A stretch of DNA of 64,000 nucleotides from Christiangramia sediminis (lineage in GTDB: Bacteria; Bacteroidota; Bacteroidia; Flavobacteriales; Flavobacteriaceae): positions 62,001 through 126,000 of the forward strand of contig NZ_JAJBZG010000004.1 in assembly GCF_020552705.1 (NCBI RefSeq). The letters are read 5' to 3'. Below, piece by piece: positions 14,255-23,773 of the stretch. Positions within the stretch are counted from its first letter, which is position 1, and each line of letters begins with the position of its first letter. The notes below the pieces were generated by a model. The model saw only the letters and a program-made list of their open reading frames with translations. It ran no database searches and was not told the origin of the DNA. The position numbers were made by a program, and so were the translations under genes.

Positions 14255-15655
14255 TTAATTTATCAATACATCGCTAAAATTAGCTTTTATAGTGATATTG
14301 GAATTTCCTTCCCTCGATTTATTATATCCGTTAAGGATCTCATTATCATAAGATTTGGTAGACTTCAATTTCAAACCTGAAGGATGCTTTATGGAACTTT
14401 GCATCCCGTTAAAACTAAAATTGAAAGCTGTATCAGGTAAATTCAACTCAAGATCACTATTTTCAAGACTGATATTTAAAGTTTCAAAATCTGCCCCCAG
14501 ATTATTAATGTCAAGCTTTCCAAAAGAACCGGTTAATACCCCGGTCTTTTGAAGTTCATTGATCACCACATCACTGGAATTGGAATTCAGCTTAATGCTT
14601 ACCGCCTTATCTATATGGCAGTTCTTTACAAAGTCAGTAGAAAGAATCCCATAATCCCAGAAAGCCACCTTTACCGGGGTATAAGAGGCCTTTATATTGG
14701 TGTTTTTTCCGGATATTCGGTTAGCTGAAAGCCGACTGTGTGACAGATCGGCCTTCAGGTTTTTTATAGTACTTCCCAGTTTAAGCTCGCCGTGACGAAC
14801 ATTAAGTTCCAGTTTTGCATCTTTTGGGATCTTTAGTTTGATGGTTTTTTTGGATTTAATCCCTTTTCCATTTTCCATAATGAATACAGAATTTTCACCA
14901 CTTTCCATCTGGGCTTCGAATTGTTTTCCAAACTGTTCGCCCCAGGCTTCCATTTTTTTACCGAATTCTTCTCCCCATACTTCCATATCTTTTTCAAAAT
15001 CCTTGCCCCAGGCCTCCATTTTCACTTCATATTCTTTCTCCCATTTTTCAGAATTCTTCTCCATCTCTTTTGCCCATTTTTCCATTTTGACTTCGTATTC
15101 CTTTCCGAATTTCTTCTCAAAATCTGATTCCCATTTCTCAAGGTATTTGTCACCATCCTTTTTATAGGCTTCATAATCGAATTTCATCCCTTTCATATCT
15201 TCAGCAAAACCTGGCGGAAGTGGATTTTCAGCGATATTGTTCAGTATCGGTCCTACGAGATTTTCCATTAAAGGACCTAACATTTCGGGTAATTCAGATA
15301 AGGCGGGTTGTAATTGGGCCATCCCCAAATCCATGTCCATATCCATATTCCAGTTCACACTCCCGCCAGATTCAATGTTTATCTTTCCATTGGAAGCTGA
15401 AGTTTCAAGCTTCCAGGAATCCAGGAGTTTTTTTGTCATCTGTTTATCCCCTGTATCTCCTTCAAGATAAGCTTCAATCTGCACTTCGTTCCTGTCCCAG
15501 TTTTCGATGATGATGTTGGTATGGCGGGAATCGAGTTCTACATTCACATCGGGTGAAGTTTTATAGTTTTTGCTCAGCTTTTTTGTTTGAGCAAAACTTC
15601 CCGCTGTGATAAAAAACAGTGATAGCATCACATATTTAAGCCTGATAGTTCTCAT
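14255..15655 (-). CDS. Secreted DUF4097-type repeat protein with a Trp hendecad helix
   Basis: About 466 residues from the ATG that precedes a clean signal peptide (RLKYVMLSLFFITAGSFAQ); an upstream in-frame ATG is less likely. The second half is a repetitive beta-strand region as in DUF4097 (putative adhesin) proteins. Between them lies a long charged helix in which Trp recurs every 11 residues (W204, 215, 226, 237, 248 counted from the longer start). The start overlaps the end of the preceding membrane-protein gene by 20 nt, making it the third gene of a sigma operon. Role unknown; extracytoplasmic. Confidence 0.75.
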   Translation of the reverse strand: MRTIRLKYVMLSLFFITAGSFAQTKKLSKNYKTSPDVNVELDSRHTNIIIENWDRNEVQIEAYLEGDTGDKQMTKKLLDSWKLETSASNGKINIESGGSVNWNMDMDMDLGMAQLQPALSELPEMLGPLMENLVGPILNNIAENPLPPGFAEDMKGMKFDYEAYKKDGDKYLEKWESDFEKKFGKEYEVKMEKWAKEMEKNSEKWEKEYEVKMEAWGKDFEKDMEVWGEEFGKKMEAWGEQFGKQFEAQMESGENSVFIMENGKGIKSKKTIKLKIPKDAKLELNVRHGELKLGSTIKNLKADLSHSRLSANRISGKNTNIKASYTPVKVAFWDYGILSTDFVKNCHIDKAVSIKLNSNSSDVVINELQKTGVLTGSFGKLDINNLGADFETLNISLENSDLELNLPDTAFNFSFNGMQSSIKHPSGLKLKSTKSYDNEILNGYNKSREGNSNITIKANFSDVLIN

Positions 15656-16247
15656 ATCTGTTGTCTTTTGATTGTTTAATTTCATTTAATTTTGTTTTCA
15701 ATTTTTTAAGAAGATCCAGTCTCAGCTGTAAGTTCGCGATCATCGCTTCCACTGTTTCCTCATTTAAACCGGTTTCCTGAATTTCAGCATTCAACGCTAT
15801 ATATTCTTCATTCAGGGTTTCCAGTTTCTTCATAAATGCATCTATAAGTTCTTTGTTAGCCGGAGTCATTTCCAGCTTGGCCAGTTGAATATTCACACTC
15901 GCCATATAATAATCTTCTATTTTTTTGAATTCAGGTGAAACGTCACTCAACCTGTATTCGGTAGCTGGAACACTCTTATCTTCAACAGGTTCTTCTGCCG
16001 GTGTTTCCACAATTTGATGGTTATCCTGAACCGGGTTTTGATCATTATTGAATAAGAAGAAAGCACCTATTCCCAGGGCAACGACGATCACTGCAGCTAT
16101 CTGAAGAAAAGAACTGTAATTGCTCTTCTTCTCTGCGGGTAGTGCCTCTTCCAACCTGGCTTCAAATCTTTTTTGATGCCCCATGCTAAGCTTTTCCTTT
16201 CCTACCTGTTCCTCCTTGCGAAACATCTCTCTAATATCCTGTCCCAT
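15636..16247 (-). CDS. Putative anti-sigma / sigma-operon membrane protein
   Basis: 203 residues. An N-terminal charged cytoplasmic part (about 1-45), one membrane span near 47-65 (LQIAAVIVVALGIGAFFLF), then an extracytoplasmic helical domain. It overlaps the ECF sigma gene upstream by 17 nt and the DUF4097 gene downstream by 20 nt, so the three are tightly coupled. Topology and position suit an anti-sigma factor that senses periplasmic state; no named domain was recognised. Confidence 0.6.
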   Translation of the reverse strand: MGQDIREMFRKEEQVGKEKLSMGHQKRFEARLEEALPAEKKSNYSSFLQIAAVIVVALGIGAFFLFNNDQNPVQDNHQIVETPAEEPVEDKSVPATEYRLSDVSPEFKKIEDYYMASVNIQLAKLEMTPANKELIDAFMKKLETLNEEYIALNAEIQETGLNEETVEAMIANLQLRLDLLKKLKTKLNEIKQSKDNRYENYQA

Positions 16248-16776
16248 TGCTTAATGTTTTAAGTTCTTCCTGTAATTTCTTTTTCCCTCTATGCACCAGT
16301 GTTCTGGAGGCTACTTGTGTGATATTCAAAATTTCACTGATCTCTTCATGATCGTAACCTTCTACCAGAAACAGCATCAGGGGATATTTATATTTTTCGG
16401 GCAACTTCTGCATTTTCTTTTTTACTTCTTCCACACTCACTCCATCTTCCACCTCCCAGTTATCTTCATCTTCTACCGTTCCCAGGGTCTGCTCGTTTAT
16501 CGCGACTAATTCCAGTTTTTTTGCTTTCAGCTTGTCCAGACATTTATTGATAACGATTCGTTTAAGCCAGGCCCCAAATGTTACCTCTCCGTTAAACTGA
16601 TGTAATTTTGCAAAGGCTTTAATAAACCCTTCCTGCATTGCATCTTCTGCCTCCATGCTATCTTTCATAAATCGCAATGCCACATAATACATCCCGTCAC
16701 AATATTTGTTGTACAGCTGCAACTGAGCCCGCCGGTTGTTCTGTATACAAGCTTCTATTAGCTTATGCTGTATCAA
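16231..16776 (-). CDS. ECF-type RNA polymerase sigma factor (second)
   Basis: 181 residues. Region 2: LYNKYCDGMYYVALRFM, AEDAMQEGFIKAFAKLHQF, FGAWLKRIVINKCLDKLK. Region 4: LPEKYKYPLMLFLVEGYDHEEISEILNITQVASRTLVHRGKKKL. First gene of a three-gene operon with a membrane protein and a secreted repeat protein. Its promoter region carries TGCAAC-N16-CGTC, an ECF-like motif similar to that of the sigma gene at 10923, so autoregulation is likely. Confidence 0.93.
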   Translation of the reverse strand: MIQHKLIEACIQNNRRAQLQLYNKYCDGMYYVALRFMKDSMEAEDAMQEGFIKAFAKLHQFNGEVTFGAWLKRIVINKCLDKLKAKKLELVAINEQTLGTVEDEDNWEVEDGVSVEEVKKKMQKLPEKYKYPLMLFLVEGYDHEEISEILNITQVASRTLVHRGKKKLQEELKTLSNGTGY

Positions 16777-16811
16777 TTTAATTGGTTTTTGATGGGTTAG
16801 TTCACTTTAAA

Positions 16812-16837
16812 GACGATACTAAAAGTCTCGCGTTGCA
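16812..16837 (-). promoter_or_regulatory. ECF-type promoter of the second sigma operon
   Basis: Minus strand: TGCAAC (16832-16837), 16 nt, CGTC (16812-16815) followed by TTTAA. It lies 36-61 nt upstream of the sigma start codon. Compare TGTAACC-N16-CGTCTTAA of the first sigma gene. Confidence 0.55.
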
Positions 16838-16910
16838 AAAATTCCGAAAAAAATTTCAAATTCATTTGATATTCATACATTTAAAATTAAAATCTGCCTG
16901 GTTATCAATT

Positions 16911-17540
16911 ATGGCTGAATTTTTGAAAAGTCTTTTTTCTAAAAAAAATACGATGAGCAGAAATACTAAGCTTATACTTAAAATTGGAGGGATTGTTGTC
17001 TTTCTTGGGCTTATTATAGTTTTTATTTTAAGATATACCACCAAGGCCCATAGTCCTCAGGATACCATAATCTATGAGCAAGCTGATCTAAAACTTGAAG
17101 TTTTCTATAACAGGCCTTATAAGAAAGACAGGGAAATTTTCGGGAATCTTGTTCCGTATAATGAAGTATGGAGAACAGGAGCTAATGAAGCGACTACTTT
17201 TGAAACCAATACAGATATCCTGGTGGATGGTAGTTTGCTGGAAGCTGGAAAATATACTTTATGGACAATCCCCATGGAGAATAGCTGGAAGATTATCTTT
17301 AACTCAAAAATGTATCCCTGGGGAATAAACCTGGATAAAGAAGCCTACCGTGACTCTAAATTTGATTCGCTTGTTTTGGAAAGACCGGTGGAAGAACTGG
17401 ATTCTGTAATTGAGCAGTTCACCATTCTCTTCGAACAAAATGGAGAATTTGTGAATATGGTCCTGGCCTGGGATGAAACCAGTGTAAGTGTGCCTTTAAA
17501 AACAGAAGAGGCGCCAACAGGCACCTCTTATACTGAATAA
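16911..17540 (+). CDS. DUF2911 membrane-anchored protein
   Basis: About 209 residues from the ATG chosen because it precedes a basic stretch and one membrane span (LILKIGGIVVFLGLIIVFIL); another ATG 14 codons later is possible. The periplasmic part has NEVWRTGANEATTFETN and LEAGKYTLWTIP, hallmark segments of DUF2911, a Bacteroidota family of unknown function, here anchored instead of secreted. Divergent from the sigma operon and convergent with ohr. Confidence 0.8.
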   Translation: MAEFLKSLFSKKNTMSRNTKLILKIGGIVVFLGLIIVFILRYTTKAHSPQDTIIYEQADLKLEVFYNRPYKKDREIFGNLVPYNEVWRTGANEATTFETNTDILVDGSLLEAGKYTLWTIPMENSWKIIFNSKMYPWGINLDKEAYRDSKFDSLVLERPVEELDSVIEQFTILFEQNGEFVNMVLAWDETSVSVPLKTEEAPTGTSYTE

Positions 17541-17551
17541 TATTTAACTTT

Positions 17552-17977
17552 CTATTCGTCTAAAAGTAAATTAAGAGTAACATCTATATTGTCCCTGGTA
17601 GCTCTGGAATAAGGACAGATCTCATGAGCTTCATTTACCAGCTTTTCACCTGTCTCAACATCTACTCCCGGAATATAAGAATCCAGGGTTACTGAAAGCT
17701 GAAGGTTTCCAGACTCTGTTTGCCCTAATTTAACTACAGCAGTAACGCTATATTCGCCAAGGTCTACCTTATGCTTTTTAGCAACCACCTCTAAAGCGCT
17801 GCCATAACAGGATGAATATCCCGCCGCGAACAGTTGCTCAGGATTAGAATAGTCTCCGCCTTCGCCGCCCATTTCTTTGGGCATTTTAAGCTCCATATCT
17901 AGAATACCATCTTCACTGCGAGTATGTCCATTACGACCCCCATGAGTAGTAACTTTAGTTTTATACAAATTCTTCAT
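17552..17977 (-). CDS. ohr: Organic hydroperoxide resistance protein (Ohr)
   Basis: 141 residues from the ATG matching family N-termini; an extension of 62 codons upstream overlaps the meaB gene and is rejected. Ohr reduces organic peroxides with two active-site Cys: Cys57 in AGYSSCYGSAL and Cys121 in HEICPYSRATR. Both are present, and the length is usual for Ohr rather than OsmC, as is the GGRNGHTRSEDG segment with the catalytic Arg. Cytoplasmic. No ohrR-type regulator is adjacent; the divergent neighbour is a MeaB-like gene. Confidence 0.92.
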   Translation of the reverse strand: MKNLYKTKVTTHGGRNGHTRSEDGILDMELKMPKEMGGEGGDYSNPEQLFAAGYSSCYGSALEVVAKKHKVDLGEYSVTAVVKLGQTESGNLQLSVTLDSYIPGVDVETGEKLVNEAHEICPYSRATRDNIDVTLNLLLDE

Positions 17978-18080
17978 TGCGTAAAATAATTTAAGTAATT
18001 TAGTTTGCTTCAATATACCAAGCATTTGAGGATGCCTGAAACGAGAATTCATAATTTTGTCATAAATATTCAGCCCTATT

Positions 18081-19157
18081 TTGAGTAAAGAACAACAAAA
18101 ATCAGCTTTAAGCGAGTCTGGAAGTAAACCTGCTTCAGCAAATGTTAGTCCCGAATCTGCCAAAAAGATCAGGAATTTCAGGAAGAATAAATTTTCTGAA
18201 AAAGATCTTTTAAAAGATTTATTGGAGGGAAATAAAACTGCTTTGGGAAGAGGTATTACACTTATAGAAAGTAACCAGAAAACTCATCAAAAACAAGCTG
18301 AATTTCTTATTGAAGGAGCCTTACCTCATGCTCACCGGTCTATTAGAATTGGAATAACAGGAGTGCCTGGTGTGGGAAAAAGTACTTTTATTGAAAGCCT
18401 GGGTTCTTACCTGATAGATCAGGGGAAAAAGGTGGCTGTACTTGCTGTGGATCCAAGCAGCTCTGTCTCTCACGGAAGTATTCTTGGAGATAAGACCCGA
18501 ATGGAAAAACTGGTCACCAAATCCAATGCTTTTATAAGGCCTTCCCCCAGTGGTGATTCATTAGGAGGAGTTGCCAGAAAGACCCGAGAAAGCATCCTTC
18601 TTTGTGAAGCTGCTGGGTTCGACGTGATCCTGATCGAGACGGTGGGAGTTGGACAAAGCGAGACTACCGTTCACAGTATGACCGATTTCTTCTTATTATT
18701 AAAGCTCGCCGGTGCCGGGGATGAATTACAGGGAATTAAAAGAGGAATTGTAGAAATGGCCGATGCGATCGTGATCAATAAAGCAGATGGAGAAAATCAA
18801 AAACCAGCCAGGGAAGCCAAACTTGAATTTAACCGGGCGCTTCAACTTTATCCTGCTAAAGAAAGTGAATGGAAACCTGAAGTAAAACTTTGTAGTGCAT
18901 TATACAACGAAGGCGTTTCTGATATCTGGAATATGATCACTGAGTTTAAAGCCAAGGTAGATGAGAATGGATTTTTTCAGCATAATAGACTAGAACAGAA
19001 TAAGTTCTGGCTGTATCAAACTATTAATGATTACCTGAAAAGCAGGTTCTATGAAGACACCAAAATAAAGACTGCTTTAAAGGAACAATTAGAACTAATT
19101 GAAAAAAATCAGACCACAGCCTTTGCCGCAGCAAAACATCTGTTAAGCCTGGCCTAG
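18081..19157 (+). CDS. meaB: MeaB/ArgK-type G-protein chaperone of B12-dependent mutase
   Basis: 358 residues, with a TTG start: no in-frame ATG occurs before the GTPase domain. Walker A GVPGVGKS at 94-101, VDPSSS and GDKTRM (switch regions), IETVGVGQSE and NKADG specify the MeaB family, which loads and protects adenosylcobalamin in methylmalonyl-CoA mutase. IcmF in this window has its own fused G-domain, so this free protein probably serves a separate mutase encoded elsewhere. The end overlaps the PAP2 gene (convergent) by 15 nt. Confidence 0.9.
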   Translation: MSKEQQKSALSESGSKPASANVSPESAKKIRNFRKNKFSEKDLLKDLLEGNKTALGRGITLIESNQKTHQKQAEFLIEGALPHAHRSIRIGITGVPGVGKSTFIESLGSYLIDQGKKVAVLAVDPSSSVSHGSILGDKTRMEKLVTKSNAFIRPSPSGDSLGGVARKTRESILLCEAAGFDVILIETVGVGQSETTVHSMTDFFLLLKLAGAGDELQGIKRGIVEMADAIVINKADGENQKPAREAKLEFNRALQLYPAKESEWKPEVKLCSALYNEGVSDIWNMITEFKAKVDENGFFQHNRLEQNKFWLYQTINDYLKSRFYEDTKIKTALKEQLELIEKNQTTAFAAAKHLLSLA

Positions 19158-19724
19158 ATCTTTCTTTAAAATTTTTGCGATAAGGAATTTTCTAAGCAGA
19201 TGAAGGAGGTATCCGAATATTGCGCCTATCAACATTCCGGTAATTACATCGCCGGGATAATGAACTCCCAGGTAAATTCTACTATACGAAACTACTACCG
19301 CCCATATTAGCAGAAATACAAAGAGTTTAGGATAGTGCTTTTTAAATAGAAGACTTAAGAAAACCGCTACTCCGGTAGAATTCGCTGCATGTGCCGAAAA
19401 ATAACCAAATCTTCCACATCTTTCCGCGACAAACCTCGCATATTCCATCACTCCTTCCTGCCGGCAGGGTCTGGGTCTTTCAAAACCGTGTTTGAATAAA
19501 TTAGCCAGTTGATCTGTAGCCGTTATCAGTAATGTTATCACTACCATCGTGATCAAAGTAGGTTTCCAACCGAATTTTCTAAAGATCAGGTAAAGTAATA
19601 TGGCATATAGAGGAATCGCCATCCATTTATCGCTAATGGTAATCCAAAGCCAGTCCCAGGTCTCTGAACCAAGATTATTCAGAAATAAAAAAAGCTCCCG
19701 GTCTAATTCGGCTAATTTCTCCAT
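19143..19724 (-). CDS. PAP2-family membrane phosphatase
   Basis: 193 residues with about five membrane spans. The three phosphatase motifs are present: K-N6-RP in FKHGFERPRP, SAHAANSTG (variant of PSGH) and SRIYLGVHYPGDV with the catalytic His. Such enzymes dephosphorylate lipid phosphates such as undecaprenyl pyrophosphate or phosphatidate. It starts directly after the stop of the preceding small acidic gene, so they form a two-gene unit. Confidence 0.87.
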   Translation of the reverse strand: MEKLAELDRELFLFLNNLGSETWDWLWITISDKWMAIPLYAILLYLIFRKFGWKPTLITMVVITLLITATDQLANLFKHGFERPRPCRQEGVMEYARFVAERCGRFGYFSAHAANSTGVAVFLSLLFKKHYPKLFVFLLIWAVVVSYSRIYLGVHYPGDVITGMLIGAIFGYLLHLLRKFLIAKILKKDLGQA

Positions 19725-19955
19725 TTAACTGTCTTCGTATCTGTTCACTTCGCGATCGTAAAACTCATTTGCCTGAGTGATCAAGGATTCTGCCTCACTG
19801 GAAAGTTCTTTTTCATCATCCTTATCAAAATCTTCCAGCCACTCCACCTCATCATCTTTAAGGTCTATAATGAATCTTGGAAATTCGGTATGAATTACGA
19901 AAATTGATTCCGGAAGGTCGGTATTGTCACCTAGTATAAATTTTGGAAGTTCCAT
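19725..19955 (-). CDS. Small acidic protein, function unknown
   Basis: 76 residues, highly acidic, soluble (LPKFILGDNTDLPESIFVIH, then DDEVEWLEDFDKDDEKE). No known motif recognised. Its stop codon abuts the ATG of the PAP2 phosphatase gene, with no gap, so the two are translationally linked. It lies 10 nt after the MATE gene, suggesting a three-gene run on the minus strand. Confidence 0.7.
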   Translation of the reverse strand: MELPKFILGDNTDLPESIFVIHTEFPRFIIDLKDDEVEWLEDFDKDDEKELSSEAESLITQANEFYDREVNRYEDS

Positions 19956-19965
19956 ATATATTTTA

Positions 19966-21327
19966 TTATGCTATTAAAGTTTCTTTGGTTCGAATTAGTT
20001 TTCGGCTTAAGTAATTAAAGCGGAAATATAACAATATTGCCGAGGATGTCAATCCTGCAAGTAATCCAAGCCATATTCCCATGCTGCCTAACTGATCTGC
20101 CTGACCAAAATAAAAGCTTACCGGAAAGCCAATGATCCAATAAGAAATAAAACAGATCACCGTAGGGATTTTCACGTCCTGCAATCCTCTCAATGCTCCC
20201 AGGATCACTACCTGTATTCCATCACTTAGCTGAAATAAAGCTGCGATAATTAGCAATTGAGCGGCCAGAGAGATCACCTCCACATTATCTATGTAGAAGA
20301 CCGGCAAAATATCTTTCAGGAGAATAAAAAGAATGGCAAATACGGCCTCAATAAGAAAGACCAGGAGGAAAATAGAATATCCTATCCTTCTTAACTCACG
20401 GTATTTCTTTAAGCCAACCTGATTACCTACTCGAATAGTTGCAGTTACCCCGAGACCTACGGCAATCATAAAGGTCATAGAAGCAAGGTTGAGAGCAATT
20501 TGATTTGCTGCCTGGGGATTAGTTCCCAGGTTACCAGCTAAGAAAATAGTGCCTGTAAAGATGGCCACCTCAAAAAGCATCTGTAATGCCGTAGGAAATC
20601 CTAAAGAAAGAATTCTTTTAAAAATAGACCACTGCAACATTTCTTTTTTAGACCATTTGAAGTACTCAATAAACTTGGATTTTCGTCTTAATATTTCCCA
20701 GACGAACCAAAGCATAAAAAATCTGGAAATCAATGTTCCCCAGGCTGCTCCTTCCAGTTCCAGTCTTGGAAAAAACCAGACCCCATAGATAAGTAAATAA
20801 TTAAATACCACGTTCACAACATTGGCAAGAATGGTAGCGTACATGGCGTAGCGGGTTTGTGACAGCCCGTCTGCAAATTGCTTAAATGCCTGAAAAGCCA
20901 TCAATGGTAACATTGATAAGGCTACGATATTGAGATAAGGAATTGCCAGTTCTACCACTTCTTCCGGCTGATCTAAATAATAAAGAACAGGTTTTGCAAT
21001 TAAGAGAAGGATAAAAAGAAGCAACCCATTAATAGTGCTAAGAATAAGCCCGTGATGAAAATAACTTCTTCCGCCTTCGAGATCATCGGCTCCATCAGCT
21101 TCAGCAATCAAAGGCGTGATCGCAAAAGAAAAACCAATTCCCATGGACATGGCAATAAAAACCAGTGCATTTCCAAGAGAAACAGCGGCCAAAGGCGCGG
21201 CCCCCAACTGCCCTATCATCAGGTTATCTACCAGCCCCACCATAACATGACCCAGCTGTCCAAGCATAACAGGATATGCGATATGAAGGTTTTTACCGAA
21301 TTCTTTGGTGTAGGCTGAAAGCTGCAA
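19966..21327 (-). CDS. MATE-family multidrug efflux protein
   Basis: 453 residues, twelve predicted membrane spans, in two similar halves. N-terminal HIAYPVMLGQLGHVMVGLVDNLMIGQLG is the conserved MATE (NorM-type) start, and the second half repeats the pattern at RILSLGFPTALQMLFEV. These transporters export cationic drugs against Na+ or H+. The start codon is TTG; no ATG is nearby in frame. A -7 box TACCTTTG (minus, 21346-21353) lies 19 nt upstream. Confidence 0.9.
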   Translation of the reverse strand: MQLSAYTKEFGKNLHIAYPVMLGQLGHVMVGLVDNLMIGQLGAAPLAAVSLGNALVFIAMSMGIGFSFAITPLIAEADGADDLEGGRSYFHHGLILSTINGLLLFILLLIAKPVLYYLDQPEEVVELAIPYLNIVALSMLPLMAFQAFKQFADGLSQTRYAMYATILANVVNVVFNYLLIYGVWFFPRLELEGAAWGTLISRFFMLWFVWEILRRKSKFIEYFKWSKKEMLQWSIFKRILSLGFPTALQMLFEVAIFTGTIFLAGNLGTNPQAANQIALNLASMTFMIAVGLGVTATIRVGNQVGLKKYRELRRIGYSIFLLVFLIEAVFAILFILLKDILPVFYIDNVEVISLAAQLLIIAALFQLSDGIQVVILGALRGLQDVKIPTVICFISYWIIGFPVSFYFGQADQLGSMGIWLGLLAGLTSSAILLYFRFNYLSRKLIRTKETLIA

Positions 21328-21409
21328 AACTAAATTTTAGGTCTGCAAAGGTAGATGCTTTAAGTTTCTTTTAAAGCGATAATAATAAAATCTTTTAAGC
21401 CGATTGGAA

Positions 21410-22831
21410 CTAATCGGCTAGCTCAGAGGTTTCTTTATTTATATTATTAAAACCGTATTTGTCTACCAAAAAAACCAGGGAAGCCATGGTGGCGGCACCT
21501 AATTCAAGTTCTCTTTTATTCACTTTATCAAAGGTATCATTTGCGGCATGATGATAATCAAAATAACGCTGGGAATCGGGTCTTAGACCAGCCAGTACAA
21601 TCTTCTCATCCTTAAGCGGATTAATATCTGCACCCCCGCCGCCTCTTTCAAAATAGTGAATCAAATAGGGTTTGAATAATTTTTTCCAGGATAGGATTTT
21701 TTCAAATTGAGCATCTGTAGCAGTGATCCCAAAACCTCTGGGGGTAAATCCGCCGGCATCACTTTCCAGCGCAAAAACATGATCTTCAGACTTTGATTTT
21801 GCCACCTCAGCATATTTATTACCGCCACGTAAGCCGTTTTCTTCATTCATAAAAAGAACCACTCGTAAGGTTTTCTTCGGTTTATATCCAATTTCCTTGA
21901 ATAATCTAAGTACTTCCATAGACTGCACCACCCCGGCTCCATCATCATGAGAACCGTCACCAAGATCCCATGAATCCAGATGGCCGCCAACTACCATGAT
22001 CTCTTTAGGATTTTCAGATCCGGTAATCTCACCAATTACATTATAAGATTTCACATCTTCATGATTCTCACAATTCATCCTGAAATAAAGCTCCAGGTCC
22101 TTTTGAATTTTCAGAATTCCGCTTAAATATTTAGCATCGTTGGTGGAGATGGCAGCTGCCGGAATTCTTTTATTTTCAGGCGTATCGCCATAACTCATGG
22201 AGCCAGTATGAGGAAAATCGTCCATTCTTAAATTCATGGACCTTACGATCACCCCTACCGCGCCATATTTCGCAGCTTCCTCTGCCCCCGAATATCGCTG
22301 ATCTACACAGCCACCATAAGCATCGAAAGTTTGAATAAGATCGGCGCGCATGGGCCGGTTATAAAAAACGATCTTTCCTTCTATATTTTCCCTGCCGTAT
22401 TCTTTTAATTGTTCTAAACCCTGTACCTCAATCACCTTCGCTTTGGTTCCACCCGCCGGGGTAGCAATAGAACCACCAAGGGCTGTGATATTTACATTTC
22501 GGGTTACTCCAGGAGCCGTTTGAACATAAGCGAACTCTCTTTCGCCTCTGGTCCATTTTGGTACCATCACCGGTTGTAACCAGACCTTATCCAGTCCAAG
22601 TTTTTCAAGCTCTGCTTTGGTATATTCCACGGCCTGTTGCGCATTAAAAGAACCTGATAATCTACCTCCAATTTCATTAGATAAATGATCCAGCCAGTTA
22701 TAAGATTTCCCGTTAAGGAGGGACATGTCGTAAATTTTTCTAATATTGAGAGAATCTGCAGTATAATTGGTCTGTGCGGATACAGTTATTCCCGAAAGGA
22801 TCAGGATGAGAAAAAGACAGAATGATTTCAT
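21410..22831 (-). CDS. Secreted M28-family metallopeptidase
   Basis: About 473 residues from an ATG leading straight into a signal peptide (KSFCLFLILILSGITVSAQ); a start 11 codons upstream is weaker. A PA-type insert (about 150-230) is followed by the M28 two-zinc catalytic domain: GGHLDSWDLG (zinc His), DDGAGV (bridging Asp), NEENGLRGG (catalytic Glu and ligand), ESDAGG, and a late His in DYHHAANDT. Like carboxypeptidase Q / plasma glutamate carboxypeptidase. Acts in the periplasm or outside the cell. Confidence 0.9.
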   Translation of the reverse strand: MKSFCLFLILILSGITVSAQTNYTADSLNIRKIYDMSLLNGKSYNWLDHLSNEIGGRLSGSFNAQQAVEYTKAELEKLGLDKVWLQPVMVPKWTRGEREFAYVQTAPGVTRNVNITALGGSIATPAGGTKAKVIEVQGLEQLKEYGRENIEGKIVFYNRPMRADLIQTFDAYGGCVDQRYSGAEEAAKYGAVGVIVRSMNLRMDDFPHTGSMSYGDTPENKRIPAAAISTNDAKYLSGILKIQKDLELYFRMNCENHEDVKSYNVIGEITGSENPKEIMVVGGHLDSWDLGDGSHDDGAGVVQSMEVLRLFKEIGYKPKKTLRVVLFMNEENGLRGGNKYAEVAKSKSEDHVFALESDAGGFTPRGFGITATDAQFEKILSWKKLFKPYLIHYFERGGGGADINPLKDEKIVLAGLRPDSQRYFDYHHAANDTFDKVNKRELELGAATMASLVFLVDKYGFNNINKETSELAD

Positions 22832-22888
22832 TGGACTACTAATTTTGCCGCTAATTAACAGCATTTTTTTAATTTATGCGAAGTCTGA

Positions 22889-23773
22889 TTAATTCTTTTC
22901 ATGTTTTAATTGTGCCCGGTATTCATCAATATTCTTCTTAATTTCGGGAGCTAATTCAGGTTCCTTAACATCATCATACTTTTTAAGTTCTGAATAAAGA
23001 ATATTTGCTACTAAATACCTGGCGGTATCTTTATCATCAGCAGGAATTATATACCAGGGCGCTTTTTCAGTAGAAGTCCTATTGATCGCATCCTGGTAAC
23101 AATACTGATATTTATCCCATAACTCCCTTTCTTTTAGATCTCCGGGAGAGAATTTCCAGTTCTTATTAGGTTTATCAAGTCTTCTTAAAAGCCGCTGCCG
23201 TTGCTCCTCTTTGGAAAGATGAAGAAAAAATTTAAAAATGATAGTTCCATTTTCGGCAATATGGTTTTCAAATTCTTGGATCTGTTCAAATCTCTTATCC
23301 CAGAATTTCTCGGTTATATCATTTTTACTATTAATTCCGGGTAAATTTTCACTGAGAATATAGCCTGGATGAACCCTTGTCACCAAAACATTCTCATAAT
23401 GCGTTCGGTTAAAGACCCCAAACTTACCTCGTTCTGGCAAGGCTATATAATGCCTCCATAAATAATCATGTTTTAATTCCTTTTCTGAAGGCACCTTAAA
23501 ACTATGTACTACCACTCCCCGACTGTTGAAATCCTTAAAAACTTCTCTGATCAAACTGTCTTTCCCCGAAGTATCCATTCCCTGCAGACAAATAAGTACG
23601 GAGTATTTTTTATGGGCATAAAGTATATCCTGCCAGTCTCCAAGATCTTTCCTGATTTCCTTCATTTCATCCTTGATCTTATCTTCAGATGCATTAAGAT
23701 CAATTTTTGTCGCGGTCTTATGCAGATCTATATTTTTTACAACTTTAAATGCTGAATATTTTACTTCTTTCAT
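22889..23773 (-). CDS. ppk2: Polyphosphate kinase 2 family protein
   Basis: About 294 residues from the ATG giving MKEVKYSAFKV; ten upstream residues are excluded as atypical. PPK2 motifs: Walker A GMDTSGKDS, lid segment SFKVPSEKELKHDYLWR, and Walker B-like GVFNRTHYENVLVTRVHP. It transfers phosphate between polyphosphate and nucleotides; which nucleotide class cannot be read here. Cytosolic. It is divergent from the GNAT-like gene by about 80 bp. Confidence 0.9.
   Translation of the reverse strand: MKEVKYSAFKVVKNIDLHKTATKIDLNASEDKIKDEMKEIRKDLGDWQDILYAHKKYSVLICLQGMDTSGKDSLIREVFKDFNSRGVVVHSFKVPSEKELKHDYLWRHYIALPERGKFGVFNRTHYENVLVTRVHPGYILSENLPGINSKNDITEKFWDKRFEQIQEFENHIAENGTIIFKFFLHLSKEEQRQRLLRRLDKPNKNWKFSPGDLKERELWDKYQYCYQDAINRTSTEKAPWYIIPADDKDTARYLVANILYSELKKYDDVKEPELAPEIKKNIDEYRAQLKHEKN

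Noticed and set aside
17978-18163. N-terminal extension of the Ohr gene
   Set aside because: It would overlap the divergent meaB-like gene and precede the canonical Ohr start.
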